64,000 nucleotides of DNA from Turnera subulata (Eukaryota; Streptophyta; Magnoliopsida; Malpighiales; Passifloraceae), in NCBI GenBank assembly GCA_028386065.3, contig JAKUCV010007335.1, forward strand, positions 1-64,000, written 5' to 3'. Made by a program: the position numbers and the translations under genes. Positions 1 through 10,913 of this stretch are shown piece after piece (the stretch's first letter is position 1; the number at the start of each line of letters is the position of its first letter). Under the pieces are notes generated by a model. The model was not told the origin of the DNA and did not search any database. It saw only the letters and a list, made by a program, of their open reading frames with translations.

Positions 1-301
1 GCTGCTCGCCGGCCTTGGCGATCCTTTGGCGCAGGAAGCTCTCCTGGTTCACCATCTTCTTGCTCTGCTCCATCTCTGGCATCTGCCTAAACTGAGACAG
101 CACTCGCTGCACCCCGACAGGAGATGGCCACACCTCGGGTTGGGTCTCATATGGACTGTAGATAATTGCACATGCTTCAATCCCGCAAAGAGTGCTCAGT
201 TCACTCACCTTCTTGATGAGTCCTTTCCTCCTTTTCTTGAATGTTGCTTTCCTTGCAGCATCGTTAGCAATGAATGCAAGCTTCACCTTCTTTCTAGTCA
301 T
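1..301 (-). CDS. Type I (M-gamma, AGL80-like) MADS-box transcription factor, 5' part
   Basis: Reading the minus strand from the ATG at 301-299 gives an open frame of 100 codons that runs off the left edge. It starts MTRKKVKLAFIANDAARKAT and continues with KKRRKGLIKKVSELSTLCGI and ACAIIYSPYETQPEVWPSP. This is the MADS DNA-binding domain (about residues 1-60) of the M-gamma type I class that includes AGL80 and PHERES1; the motif IIYSPY followed by PEVWPS is typical of that class. The family acts in the nucleus, mainly in the female gametophyte and endosperm, by binding CArG-like sites as heterodimers (family knowledge). The rest of the protein lies outside the window, so intactness is unknown. 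Type I genes usually lack introns, consistent with the uninterrupted frame seen. The plus-strand frame over the same bases is a shadow. Confidence 0.9.
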   Translation of the reverse strand, partial: MTRKKVKLAFIANDAARKATFKKRRKGLIKKVSELSTLCGIEACAIIYSPYETQPEVWPSPVGVQRVLSQFRQMPEMEQSKKMVNQESFLRQRIAKAGEQ

Positions 302-1154
302 GGTGTGTGCTTGTTGCCCTAAAAAGGTTTTGTGCTATATATTGTGAGAGGCATACCACATTAAGAATATATTTATAGGTGGAGGATTATTTTGGGGTTG
401 GTGATTTCACGCTGGAGATTTGGATGATTAATTATGACAGGCAATAATTTGGATTTGATGAAATCTGAGGCTATAGGGATGTCTGAGGCTGTAATATTAA
501 TTGCAAATTTCTGATGATAATATCTGGTTCATTCGATATAGAGCCCTTATCTTGCAATTTAGAACAAAATCTAAGAGAATGGATTTGTAACTGTTGATTA
601 TTCAAATATGATTGTCTGTTGCTTATTCAGACACTAAGGTGTTATACTATATATGTGCCATTTATGGGAGATTGGGTATTCGGCACATAGAATTGATCAA
701 AACGAAATCACAGTAACAGTACAACTCATCTCTAGAAGAGACTAAATAATAATAATAATTGTAATAATGATGATAACGACGGAAAACCTTATTATAGAAA
801 ATAATGGTAAGATCATACGACAAGAATGATAATGATTATGAGATACGTCAAATTATTGATTCAAATTAGGTGATCGTCATGATAATAGAATGAGAAGGAT
901 GAAGATGGGTAGCCCCTATGTCACAACTTTCAAGAAGAGAATTTCAAGTTTTAGGCTGCTGCTAACCAAGTCTCAGTTGTCACTTTTATTGAAGAAAAAT
1001 TAAAAGGTTAAAGTGATGGATAAGGCCCCAAGCATAATTTTGTACTCTTAACATTCCTCACACTAGCATCCTCCACAAATGGAAGTTTTTTTGGCTTGAA
1101 ATTTGTACAACTATGTCGTTTAATTTAAGGAGAGAGGTGAAAGAATTCGAACAC
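302..1154. other. Upstream region of the MADS gene, no gene seen
   Basis: This AT-rich stretch lies 5' of the minus-strand MADS gene and must include its promoter. I see no coding frame with recognisable similarity and no clear transposon end. No particular regulatory site can be assigned from the sequence alone. Confidence 0.4.
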
Positions 1155-1742
1155 CAACCCTCTTAAAATTTAGTTCCAAAATAAATCACCATCTGAATTT
1201 TTTTTCTCGACAATTTGCCACCCGAACTTTGGTTCAAAAATAAATCATCATCTTAACTTTAGTTCCAAAACAATCACCGCCAGAATGTTTTTTTTCTTGA
1301 CAATTTGCCATCTATACTTTATAATTGTTTCATTTAACTCTTATGTTTTAAAAAATCAAGTTTTATTTTAACACTGAGAAACCCTAATAGAGACCTAATT
1401 TTTATTAGACCTGACAATTGTGTTCATGGGTTGGGTTTGTGTCGGATTGAACATGTAAAGGAGTTTTGAATCCCCAATTCGATCCCGATCCATATAATAA
1501 TCATGTCGTCAATCTATTTATAATAGTGTGGGGTTTCCTGTTAACCTATTAGATCTAACAAGTCTACAATTCTGTTTAAATTTTTTCTATTTTGTACCAC
1601 TCCTACTTTTTAACCAAATAGGTGGCAAATTGTCGACAAAAAGTACAGGTCTTGTTTTGTTTTGGAACTAAAGTTCAAGTGGTAAATTGTAGAGAAAAAA
1701 ATTCAGGTAGTTATTTGGTTTGGAACTAAGGTTCAGGTGTAA
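1155..1742. repeat. Foldback (inverted-repeat) element, probably a non-autonomous DNA transposon
   Basis: The left arm (about 1155-1315) carries repeated phrases of the kind TTTAGTTCCAAAA and CGACAATTTGCCACC. The right arm (about 1618-1742) carries their reverse complements, GGTGGCAAATTGTCGAC and TTTTGGAACTAAAG. Each arm holds the phrase pair more than once, so the arms are themselves tandemly repeated. The centre (about 1390-1610) is unique and non-coding. Long inverted arms without coding sequence fit a foldback or Mutator-like MITE. I could not fix the ends or a target duplication. Confidence 0.6.
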
Positions 1743-1986
1743 AATATAATTAATTTGATGTTTAGTATCCTTACATCAAGATGATTATATTTTGACATTA
1801 TTTATATCAAATCCATCCCACCAAAGCCTAGTTGGTTCTATTGAGGATTACTTGCATTGTGCCAAAGGTACTTTGTTATTATTATGATGATTAATATCTT
1901 TTTGAGGAGGGATATATTCTGTAATTTTTAATTGAGTGCATACTGCCTAAGTTTTCCATAAATGACACAAAGAGACAAACATGTAA

Positions 1987-4489
1987 AGTACCTTCATCTT
2001 TTTTTTTTTTTTTGAGAATCAAATTCAATTTCATTGCATAAACTGTGTTAGGAAAGTCCTAACAAAGTACATCAAAGATGTAAACAACAGAGCAGTTTAC
2101 ACAGCAAACTTTATACCCCAAAAGGTACATAAGTGCTGAAGCTCAGGAGAAAGTGGACGAGGCTTAAGGCCTCTAAGTCCATAAAAGCGTAATTTTACAT
2201 CTGTACAAATGTCAGCTATTAGACTATCAGGAGATCTAAAACAATGAGTAAAATGTCTTCGATTTCTCTCCCTCTAAATGTGATAGATGCAAGCACCCCA
2301 TATTACACGCAAGAGCATTGATTTGAGTCCTTTTTTCTGCAAGTGAATCTTAGCCCATTGGAATTCAGAGGGCCAATCTCTAATGGGTTTAGAGACCGAA
2401 CACAACAACAACAACTGTGACCAAATAGCAGCAGTGAATGGACATGCAAAGTACAAATGATCTCGGGTTTCATCGGGATGAGGGCAAAATAGACAGGTGG
2501 CAGTAGATATAATGCCCCAACGTTGAAGCCGAGAACGAGTAGTTAATCTATCAAGGATAGCTAGCCAAGCTATAAAACTGTGCCTAGGAATGCATCCTGC
2601 AGACCAGATAAGTTTGAACCAATCAACACGGGTGTGTTTAACCCGAATGCTTTCCCAAGCACTTTTCACAGTGAATTTTCCAGATTTAGAAAGCAACCAA
2701 TAGAGCTCATCATGTCTTTGGGTTGGAACAATAGAAGATGCTTCTGTCCGTATTTGTGCTAAAAAAGGTAGTCGAGTATAAGGCCAGCGCCAATTAGTAT
2801 TTGAAATAATAGAGGATACCTTGGCATGAAGAGGAATCTTGGAGCCAGCAATGAGACTTGGAGTAATAACAGAGGATAGAGACCCTCTTGGAAGCCAAGA
2901 ATCCCACCAAAAGAATGTATTAGAGCCATTACCAATAACATGGCAGAAAGCCGTATTAAATTGAGCACGAAGCTTTAAAATTTTTCGAAAGCTCCAAGAA
3001 CAGTCAGCTGGAATTTGAAGACTCCATAAACTGTGTTGTTTAAGATAGTAGGCATGAATCCATGCTACCCAAAGTGAACCAGCTTGCAAGAGTAAGTGCC
3101 ATAAATTCCTTGCAACGCATGCAGTATTCCAATCTTTAAGTTTTCTAACCCCAAGACCACCTTCTTGCTTGGGCAGGGAAAGATTTGACCAAGAGACCTA
3201 AGCCTTGTGAGTATTGGAGGATCCAATAGCCCATAAAAACTTAGCACATTGCTGTTCTATAGCCTTTAGAACCCGAGAGGGCAATATGAAAATATTAGCC
3301 CAGTAATTTTGTACGCTAAACAACACAGAAATCACCAATTGAATTTTTCCAACAAAGGAAAGAAGCTTGGCACTCCAAGAATGAATACGAGCCAAAATTT
3401 TATCCACCAAAGGTTTGCAGTTCTGATAAGTAAGTTTTCCAGAGATAAGAGGAACTCCAAGGTAGCAAACAGGCAAAATACCTTGTTTGAATCCGCAATG
3501 CTGGATGAATTGTTGCTGTTGGTGGTCAGGCACACCCGCAAAGAAAACTTCACTCTTGGATGGATTAAATTTGAGCCCTGAAAGCATGTAGAACTGGTTC
3601 AGAATCTGAGTAATGGTTTCAGCAGACTGCAAGCTACCATCAGAAAAAATCATGAGATCGTCGGCGAAGCACAGATGGGAGAGAGCAACTTTTGAGCATC
3701 GGGGGTGATATGGTAGCCGGTGAGAAGCAGCTGCTTGATTTATAAAAGGAAAGAATTTCTATAGAAATAACAAAGAGGTAAGGTGAGAGTGGATCACCTT
3801 GCCTCATTCCTTTTCCACCTTTGAAATAGCCACAAAGTGAGCCATTAATGGAGATGGAGAACATTGTAGTTCTAAAACAAACTCGTAGCCATTCAACAAA
3901 TCGAGATGGAAAGCCCATAGCTGTGAGAACATTTAAAAGGAAGATCCAATCCACCGAATCAAAGGCCTTCATTAGATCAATCTTCATTGTACATCGACAT
4001 GTGAGCCCCAACCGGTGATAGTTATGCACCACTTCGTGAGCCAACAATACATTATCAACTATTCTTCTTCCAGAAATGAATGCGGTCTGATTGCTACTAA
4101 TAAGATCAGGAAGGCATTTTTGTAGACGATTAGCTAGAATTTTAGAGATGCACTTATACATGGTTGAACAACAAGCTATAGGCCGGAAGTCGGTGACTTT
4201 TTGTGCATTAGGAATTTTTGGAATCAAGCTGATGATAGTAGAATTAACTCCCTTAAGCATCTTCCCAGTTCTGAAAAACTCTTGAATTGCAAGAGTGACA
4301 TCATTGCCGATAATAGGCCATGCAGCTTTGAAAAACTCCATATTGTAACCATCTGGACCCGGTGCTTTATTGGCACCAAGAGAGAACATGGCAGCCTTAA
4401 CTTCTGCAGGAGAAACATCAGCAACCAACATTACACTTTGAGAAGTAGAAACTTTACGCTGAAGAAGACTTTGAAAATAGGATTTGGAC
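1987..4489 (-). mobile_element. 5'-truncated plant L1-type LINE retrotransposon
   Basis: The element lies on the minus strand. Its 3' poly(A) tail appears as a T run at about 1999-2015. Its 5' truncation point is at 4489. It is bracketed by a perfect 17-bp target site duplication, AAGAGACAAACATGTAA, at 1970-1986 and 4490-4506. This is the signature of target-primed reverse transcription that stopped early. The endonuclease domain and the start of the reverse transcriptase are missing; the remaining coding part is described separately. About 250 bp of 3' untranslated sequence lies between the coding end (near 2274) and the tail. Confidence 0.93.
2274..4489 (-). pseudogene. LINE ORF2 remnant: reverse transcriptase plus zf-RVT
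   Basis: Three minus-strand frames join into one decayed ORF2. The first (from 4489 to about 3640) has the RT motifs NKAPGPDGYN, SLIPKIPNA, DFRPIACCSTMYK, MKIDLMKAFDSVDW and GMRQGDPLSPYLFV. The catalytic box FADDL is at about 3653-3667, in the next frame, which continues with SGLKFNPSKSE to about 3198. A third frame (3089-2274) holds the C-terminal zf-RVT region, with IPRHSFIAWLAILDRL and CLFCPHPDETRDHLYFACP. Frameshifts lie near 3650 and 3090-3200. The flank read beyond 4489 is host DNA and not part of ORF2. The copy cannot make a working protein. Confidence 0.92.
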
Positions 4490-4506
4490 AAGAGACAAAC
4501 ATGTAA

Positions 4507-7157
4507 GTAAATTTGCGTTTGAAAAAAATAATACATCACTCCCTCCAGAAGGACGCCCGGTTTGTCATAGGAGCTACCATCATTTCGCTTGAAAGAAACA
4601 ACAGGATCTTCAATCAAGTTGCTTCCAATTTATTTTGTCTTGCTCTATGTTGTTCTTGTATTGGATCGCATCAAAGCACCAGAAAGTTCAACATGCTCAT
4701 TTAAACATTTCTTAACTTTGTCTTACTCTATGTTGTTCCTGTATTTTTCCATTTTCTTGATAGTGTAATTTGCTCCCCTCATTTTTCAGGCTCTCCCTGG
4801 AGGGGGTTCTTGTATTTATTTTACACATACTAATAGTAATATTATCGTTACGTTCACATAAAAAAAAGTAATATTATCGTTAGTATAAAAAAAGTCACTC
4901 CCTCACAAACTCGTTAATTTTTTTTTATGCTAATTAAATTTACAGCCTTACAATTCATCATCTCCGGAAGAAAATCAAAGTTTAATTAATAGAATAATTA
5001 ACATTTCTTGCATAAAATCAAAGTCTATCAACAATTCTAATACTAGTGTATTTTTACTCTTGAACATCACTAAAAATACCATTACTGAGGGGGTAACAAA
5101 CACATATTACAGCCCTACTAGCCACACTATGACCGCATAGAAAGTTAATTTCTATTCTTGCCCAATAAGGCTACAAGAAAAGCCAGCATCAAGAGAAAAA
5201 TAGTGAGTGAATGGCCTTCGAGGGATTAATGCATGCGCATATAGTCCATAACCCTTATGATATTGAACTGTATCGGGTTCCAATAAACATCCGATACTTC
5301 ATTTTGAATTTCCATGAAAAATAACCTTATGCTTTGTATTTTCGAGAATTTGGAGAAATAATTATGAACAAATCATGAATTATTTTATTTCATGTAAACC
5401 CAAGTTTTTTGTAGAATGCATTTTGATTGCTTGTTCTGAGAACTTTAATATACATAATGGTGGATTGACGGATTATATATGGTATAATAATGGATTATGA
5501 TCTTCCAACATGTCTGTACTATTTAGTTCGGTTCTTTTAAGTATCTTTACTTTTTTTTTAGCCCATCCTATACCTTTACTATATTAATCGGTTCCATTGT
5601 ATACCTATACTAAATAAGTTCGTCCCATCGCACCCTTCCATCTATCTCCCGTCAATTTGACCGTTAACTGATGCCACGTGGCGTGACATGTGGCAGACTT
5701 GATGCCACGTGGCATCACATATGGCAAATTATTGGCCCTCCACATTCCTATACTATTTTTTTTTATGCTTATTCCTATACTATTTTGTTCGTTTCTTTTA
5801 CGTACCTGTACTTTTTTTTGGCCCATCTTATACCTGTACTGTATTAAATGGTTCCATTCTGTCCTTCTATCGATCTAGCCTAACGGACTTAACGAATGCT
5901 GGGTGGCTTTTGTCATGTGGAATTTTAAGGATTGTACATGGTATAAGAATTTAGATTGTTCAATCTATGATTTTTTTTATATCTATAGAAACTTATATAG
6001 ATATATAGATATAATTTATTGCCCAATATAGGATTAATTACAATTGCATGGATTGTAAGATCGAGTCAAAAACCGAGAATGATAAAGAAAAGTAAAGGAT
6101 GGATATAGATATAGTTCTTATCATAAAATGCTATACAAGTATATGTTAAGGCATGTAGAAATAAAAAACCAAACTCTAGAAGCATTGGTAGTAATGTTGC
6201 AAGGCGTTGTTGAAACTGAAAACATTTTTTTTGATGCTTGAAACTGAGAGCATGTTTCAAATTGTTTGCTTATATATTTATTTTGAATTTTTTTATATAA
6301 AAATTATTTGCTTATATGTTGAAATTGAGTTTTGATTTATTAATTTTAATGATTTAAAACTTTTTCTTTCCCAAATTAACAAAATAGATGAATCTCAACA
6401 ACCACATTATTTTAGGATAACTTCATGGCTTTTCAATTAGCTGAGAGTTGGAAATTATTTTAAGAGTAAAAAAATAAATAAGTATGTTATTATCAAATCA
6501 TATATGAAAATTGTTAAATTTGATTATAATTTTTTATTGTAGTATTGTTATTACTATAAACTTATAATTTTGTAAAATTTTAAAATTTATTTATTTATGT
6601 GATATATAATTGTAAATTAATAATATAATTCGAATATTCTAACTGTACACATTTATAAATACAACTACTTACGTTTTACAAAATTTATTCTGGATAAATT
6701 AGTGTTATGTATTAAATAGAATTAGGTCGCAAATGTTGAATTAATTACTTGTAGATAAAATAAAAATTTAATAAAGTTTCTATTTTCTAAAATAAAAATT
6801 TTAATTGAACATAATAAAATATTTAAGATTTAAATTGTACAATTGTGAGAGTTTGTTTTAGTCTTACGTTTGTTTACATCGAAATCCTAAAACTATCCAA
6901 ATTCTCCAACCTTAACCACTATGGGATGGAATTATTTGGATTTTATCGACCGCTTAAAACGTTTCCTTTCTTTTCTTATCATTCTAAAATTATAAAAGAT
7001 ATATTTTCATTAATACTACACCTTAATTATAAATTAGAAAACTAGAAAAAATAAGTTTTCATCTTCCAATTCCAATTATAAAATTATACGAAACACAAAA
7101 CCCTACTTTCTATCTAAATTTACAGGAAAAGTCTTAGTCAGTTGCACTCACGGAACC
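4507..7157. other. AT-rich intergenic region
   Basis: No credible gene is visible. The stretch 6300-6840 is very AT-rich with short homopolymer-like runs. A diverged direct repeat at 5514-5870 is listed separately. The last part (7050-7157) precedes the F-box pseudogene and may hold its former promoter. Confidence 0.5.
5514..5870. repeat. Diverged direct repeat with ACGTG palindromes, probable MITE remnant
   Basis: Phrases such as CTATACTATTTTGTTCG, a run of T then GGCCCATC, and GGTTCCATT occur twice in the same order, at about 5514-5605 and 5747-5850. Between them are two copies of TGATGCCACGTGGC (near 5669 and 5701), each holding the palindrome GCCACGTGGC. This resembles decayed non-autonomous transposon ends, but I could not set its boundaries. 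Confidence 0.45.
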
Positions 7158-8348
7158 ATGGACTCGATGCCACCGCCGCCGCCCCCGGGGACGCAATGTC
7201 CGCCATGGTCTAGCCTTCCTACTGATCTCCTTGGCAAGGTTTCCGATTGCCTCCGTGACAGCTGCCTTACATCCTCCGTTTCCGGAGCGCTTGCCGCTCA
7301 TGGCGGTTTTCCACTCCCTTGCCCTGGAAACCCGCCTCAAGGTCCCCATCTCCGTCTTCCCCTGCCCGCTCCCCCGCTTTCTAATAGAGACCACCCTTTA
7401 CTCCGTCCAACCCATCGCCGCCGCCGCGGATGAGGAGGATGACTCTACAACCGCCACCACCATCACACCCTGGTTCCTGAGAACCAGCCCATCAGAATCC
7501 GGCAACCTAATGGCGGGGGATGTGTTCAATCTCAAGGACAAGCTTGAAGGTGGATCTTTGGCCGGAATCTTTGAACTTGCTGGATTTTAGGATTCGTGAA
7601 ATATGGAAAGCTTGTTTTGTTCAGGCTGGCCCTTTGGTTTTTCAAGTCAACGTTGCTGTCTCTTATAGTCTTAATAGGATCGGAGATGGGTTTACCGTAA
7701 TAATGAAATCTCTATCTGCTTCAAATCTATGGCATAAATGGACAGTGGGAGACAATGAATGGACTCCTTTCAGGATTCCAGGCTTTTCATATGTTTGTTT
7801 CCTGCGTGACAAGTTTTATGCCTTCTCTTCCAATGGATCGACTGTAACTATTGATCCTGCTTCGTTGATATTTAGCCATGTGGCTCCTCCTCATGGCTTG
7901 GATATGAGGTCCTCTTCTTTTATAGTGGAGTCGGTTGGGGATATATTTCAGGTGTGTGTGTTTTGTGATTATGATAATAGTAAGGGGAAAGTAGTTTCAA
8001 GATTTGGAGTTAAGAAGCTGGAGGAAGAGAAGAAGCAACGGGTTGATGTTAGGGATGAGTTGAAGGGTCGTTTGGTTTTTGTTAGCAATGTTTGTTCATT
8101 TTCGGTCCCGGCAGAAGACATCCCGCAGTGGAAGCCCAACTGTGTTTATGTTCAGGGTGGTCTCTTACATTGTAAGGAACCACCGCCTCCTGTCTGCAAT
8201 CACTATCTATAAGGGTGTTATTCTTGACTTGGAGAATGGTGAGTTGAGGAGATGGTGCAGCCATTATGGTTGTTCGCAGGACTTGTGGTGGCCACCTACT
8301 TGGCTTCATAAGAAGCAAGCATCTGTAAGGAGCAGTGAAATTGTATGA
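7158..8348 (+). pseudogene. SKIP23-like F-box/DUF295 protein, frameshifted
   Basis: The frame opens at 7158 with a proline run and then WSSLPTDLLGKVSDCLRDS, the first half of an F-box. The second half, ILRFRSACRSWRFSTP, is in another frame starting near 7262. The middle (about 7330-7590, with PWFLRTSPSESGN) is in a third frame. The DUF295 body runs from 7595 to about 8210, with SSFIVESVGDIFQV. The C-terminal signature DLWWPPTWLHKK is shifted again (8211-8348). At least three frameshifts separate conserved blocks. Intact relatives (SKIP23 family) act as the substrate receptor of SCF ubiquitin ligases. I call it a pseudogene; sequencing errors could explain one shift but hardly all of them. Confidence 0.82.
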
Positions 8349-8429
8349 ATCCTTTAAGTTTTTATCCTGTGGTATAGAATTTAAAATGATATGGTGGCAC
8401 CCTTTTTGTGGTTTATAAAGAGCCAATTG

Positions 8430-8706
8430 AACTGTTGCTTATTGTGTTCTTCTGGTTTATTATGCTTAATCATGCTTGATTACATTGCTTACAATTTGAT
8501 TCGTTTTATGTTTATGGTCTCCATGAGTGATCTCCTGAGACGGTCTCTTGAATTTATCTTTCTTTGCCAAAATAGAAACGTTGTGGCAGCATTCTTTTTG
8601 ACTGTTTTTGTCGGCTTTGCAAAGGCAAGTGAAACTCCAGTTGCTTCCTGCAGCAGCTTCTGGTCTCTTCTTTGTGAATCCACGTGTAATTGCCTCGAGG
8701 TTTACT
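8430..8706 (+). repeat. Dispersed F-box flanking block, copy E
   Basis: This non-coding block begins near TTGTGTTCTTCTGGTTTATT and ends at GCCTCGAGGTTTACT. Close copies lie at about 14430-14840 and 20342-20620. A later part of the same block is found before F-box copy 3 at 25550-25890. Here it sits directly behind the DUF295 pseudogene, so it may originally be the 3' flank of that gene. It ends abruptly against the PheRS fragment at 8707-8710. Confidence 0.75.
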
Positions 8707-8709
8707 AAC

Positions 8710-9331
8710 CTGCTTCACAGAAACAAGGGGGCAGAGGTCATCAAACTTATCAAACTTGTTGGAGTAATTAGCATCAAAATACTCATAAATCACATTCTTC
8801 AGAATCCCAAGAGGATGCTGATCCCTCCTGTGAAGTTGCATCCCCAGCTTGGAGAAAATTGTGTCTGGCACATTGTTCGCAGGATCATCCCTCACCACAC
8901 CCAACAGAGCACCCAACAAACAAACCAATCAACAAATACCCCCAAAAGAGAAGCACCCGATTCGCTACTACCACCACTACACAAAATCACATAAAAGGTC
9001 GAAACTTGATAAGACTAGGGTGCAAACAAAGCAAAACCCAGTTGAGAAGTAGACAAAGGAGAGGATTTTGAGAGCCGAGGGAAAGAAGGGGTAAAGAGCA
9101 TGCGATACCTTCTTTTGCAATCTTGACGCCATCGAGCTCAAGAGCAGAGATGACGGGTCGGCTCCAGGACTTCTTCTTGGGTGTGGAAGTGACAGCGATG
9201 GAGGAGGAGAAGGGAAGGAAGAAAGAAGTGAAGCCATTCTTCTTCCTTGTGTGGAGAAAGAAGAGCTGTGAAGTTCTGGAGAGAAAAGAGGAGTGTGTTG
9301 CTGCTGCTATTGCTATTGAACAGGCCGCCAT
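8710..9331 (-). pseudogene. Organellar phenylalanyl-tRNA synthetase, exon 1-2 fragment
   Basis: Exon 1 runs from the ATG at 9331 to about 9109. It encodes a Ser-rich, organelle-targeting-like N-terminus and then ALELDGVKIAKE, followed by a GT donor. Exon 2 (about 8900-8710) encodes VRDDPANNVPDTIFSKLGMQ, LHRRDQHPLGILKNVIYEYF and KFDDLCPLVSVKQ, then a good donor (CAG/GTTAGT). This matches the start of the nuclear-encoded PheRS that charges tRNA-Phe in mitochondria and plastids. Everything after exon 2, including the catalytic core and anticodon-binding domain, is absent: the sequence passes straight into the F-box flanking block. The acceptor of exon 2 also lacks an AG at the place that would keep the frame (GG is seen near 8901). 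So this is a truncated duplicate. Confidence 0.82.
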
Positions 9332-9452
9332 TTCCAAGTGCTCTGCTGCTGCATAGAGAAGAAGGAAGAATTCACTAGTTCAGATGCCGACCGCGATGGC
9401 GGGAGGAAAAATTTCAATAGTTTGTTAAGAACGCGAAAAAATCATGTTTTTC

Positions 9453-9839
9453 TGTTGAAGCGTGAATACTTGCTACAATCTCTAGAACAATCTAGTTTAG
9501 AAAAATATGAATGCATTAAATAAAAATCAACATAAAGATCCAGATTTTTGGAATAAGCATTAAATGATAATCTAGAAAAATCTAATAAAATATTTAAAAT
9601 TAGTTAATATATTATGTAAATATTAAATGCTATTCTAGAATGTTTGTTGTAAGCATTTAATGCTCTAAGTCGGAATGTGTGCTTTCCTGAATAATAACCA
9701 AACATTTTCTCTGTTTGTTACAAATCCTCTATTTCGTTGTCCTCTGTTTTTGCAAGTCCTTATTACTTTTTATTTTTGCATAACTAAATATCAACACAAA
9801 CCTTTCTCAATTACACCCTTACTATAATTTTTCCGTTCA
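9453..9839 (+). repeat. 5' LTR of copia 1 (387 bp)
   Basis: It matches the 3' LTR throughout except for substitutions and one 39-bp gap near 9676, where the 3' LTR has a TATATAAAT-like segment. If that segment is the LTR TATA box, this LTR has lost its core promoter. Confidence 0.9.
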
Positions 9840-9978
9840 ATTGGTAGCGGAGCCAGGTTGTTTTTAAGGGACCATAAACCAAAAAAAACACAATACCCAC
9901 AATCTCTCCCAAAACACATTACCCATAAATTCAGCCTTCACTATAACTTTTTTTAAAAATCCAATTTCTCAACCCTTC

Positions 9979-10905
9979 ATGACATCAACAAACTTCACAA
10001 TACCCACACCACCTGTGTTCACTGGTGAAAATTTCCAAACTTGGGCTGTGAAGATGAAGGCTTACCTTCAAGCTTATGGCTTATGGGAGGTTGTTGATGT
10101 TGGTGTAAATCCAACTCCACTCTCAGAAGAAGCCACTACAAATCAAATCAAGCAACACAATGAAGAAATTGCAAAAGGTTATCAAGCCTTGTCTGTAATT
10201 TTTTCGTTGGTGTCTGAAGAAATTTTTACAAGAATTATGGCTTGTCAAACTGCCAATAAAGCTTGGGATAAGTTGAAGGTGGAGTTTTTGGGAAGCCAAA
10301 AATCAAGGCAGATGCAAGTTCTCAATCTCAGACGTGAATTTGAGTTTTTGAGGATGGAGGAGGCTGAGTCACTCAAAGAATTCTCTGATAGGTTGCTGAA
10401 AATTGTCAACCAAATCAGACTTTTGGGAGAAGATCTCTCAGATAAGAGAGTAGTTGAGAAGGTGTTGGTGAGTCTTCTAGAGAGGTTTGAATGAAAAATC
10501 TCTTCTTTGGAAGAATCAAAAGACTTGTCTGAAATAACGTTGCAAGAGCTTGTTCATTCATTACAAGCTCAAGAACAAAGAAGAGCACTCAGGCAAAGAA
10601 TTCAAGCAGAGGGAGCTATGAATGTTAAAAATAAAAACAAGTATCATTTTAGCACCAACAATCAAAAGTAAGCTGCGGAGAAGAAGGGAAAGCAAAAGAA
10701 GTACAATGGCAACACTAAATTTGGTCAGAAAAAATAATTTCCAGCTTGTTCTTTCTGTAAGAAAACAAATCATTCGGAGAAATATTATTGATTCAAACCT
10801 GATGCATAATGCAAAAATTGCAAAAAAATAGGCCATGTTGATAAAGTATGCTAGCTTAAGGAGCAGTAGCAGGATCGACAAGCTCAACACGTTGAAAACC
10901 AACAA
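9979..10905 (+). pseudogene. copia 1 gag (capsid-nucleocapsid), broken
   Basis: The frame opens at 9979 and begins with TPPVFTGENFQTWAVKMKAY, the copia gag N-terminal motif. It continues through AYLQAYGLWEVVD and the UBN2-like capsid region to a stop at 10492-10494. After it, the same protein can be followed through several stops to a cysteine-rich zinc-knuckle area near 10745-10850 (CSFCKKTNHSEKYYWFKP, then CKNCKKIGHVDK). Gag normally packages the element RNA in cytoplasmic particles. The stops mean only the first 171 residues could be made. Confidence 0.85.
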
Positions 10906-10913
10906 GATGAGAC

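Noticed and set aside
26..322. Plus-strand frame of 98 codons
   Set aside because: Shadow of the minus-strand MADS domain, which has a clear family match.
7134..7394. Minus-strand Arg-rich frame
   Set aside because: Shadow of the GC-rich start of the DUF295 F-box pseudogene.
8608..9071. Plus-strand frames over 8608-9071
   Set aside because: They run across the PheRS exon 2 and intron in the wrong orientation; the minus strand has the clear match.
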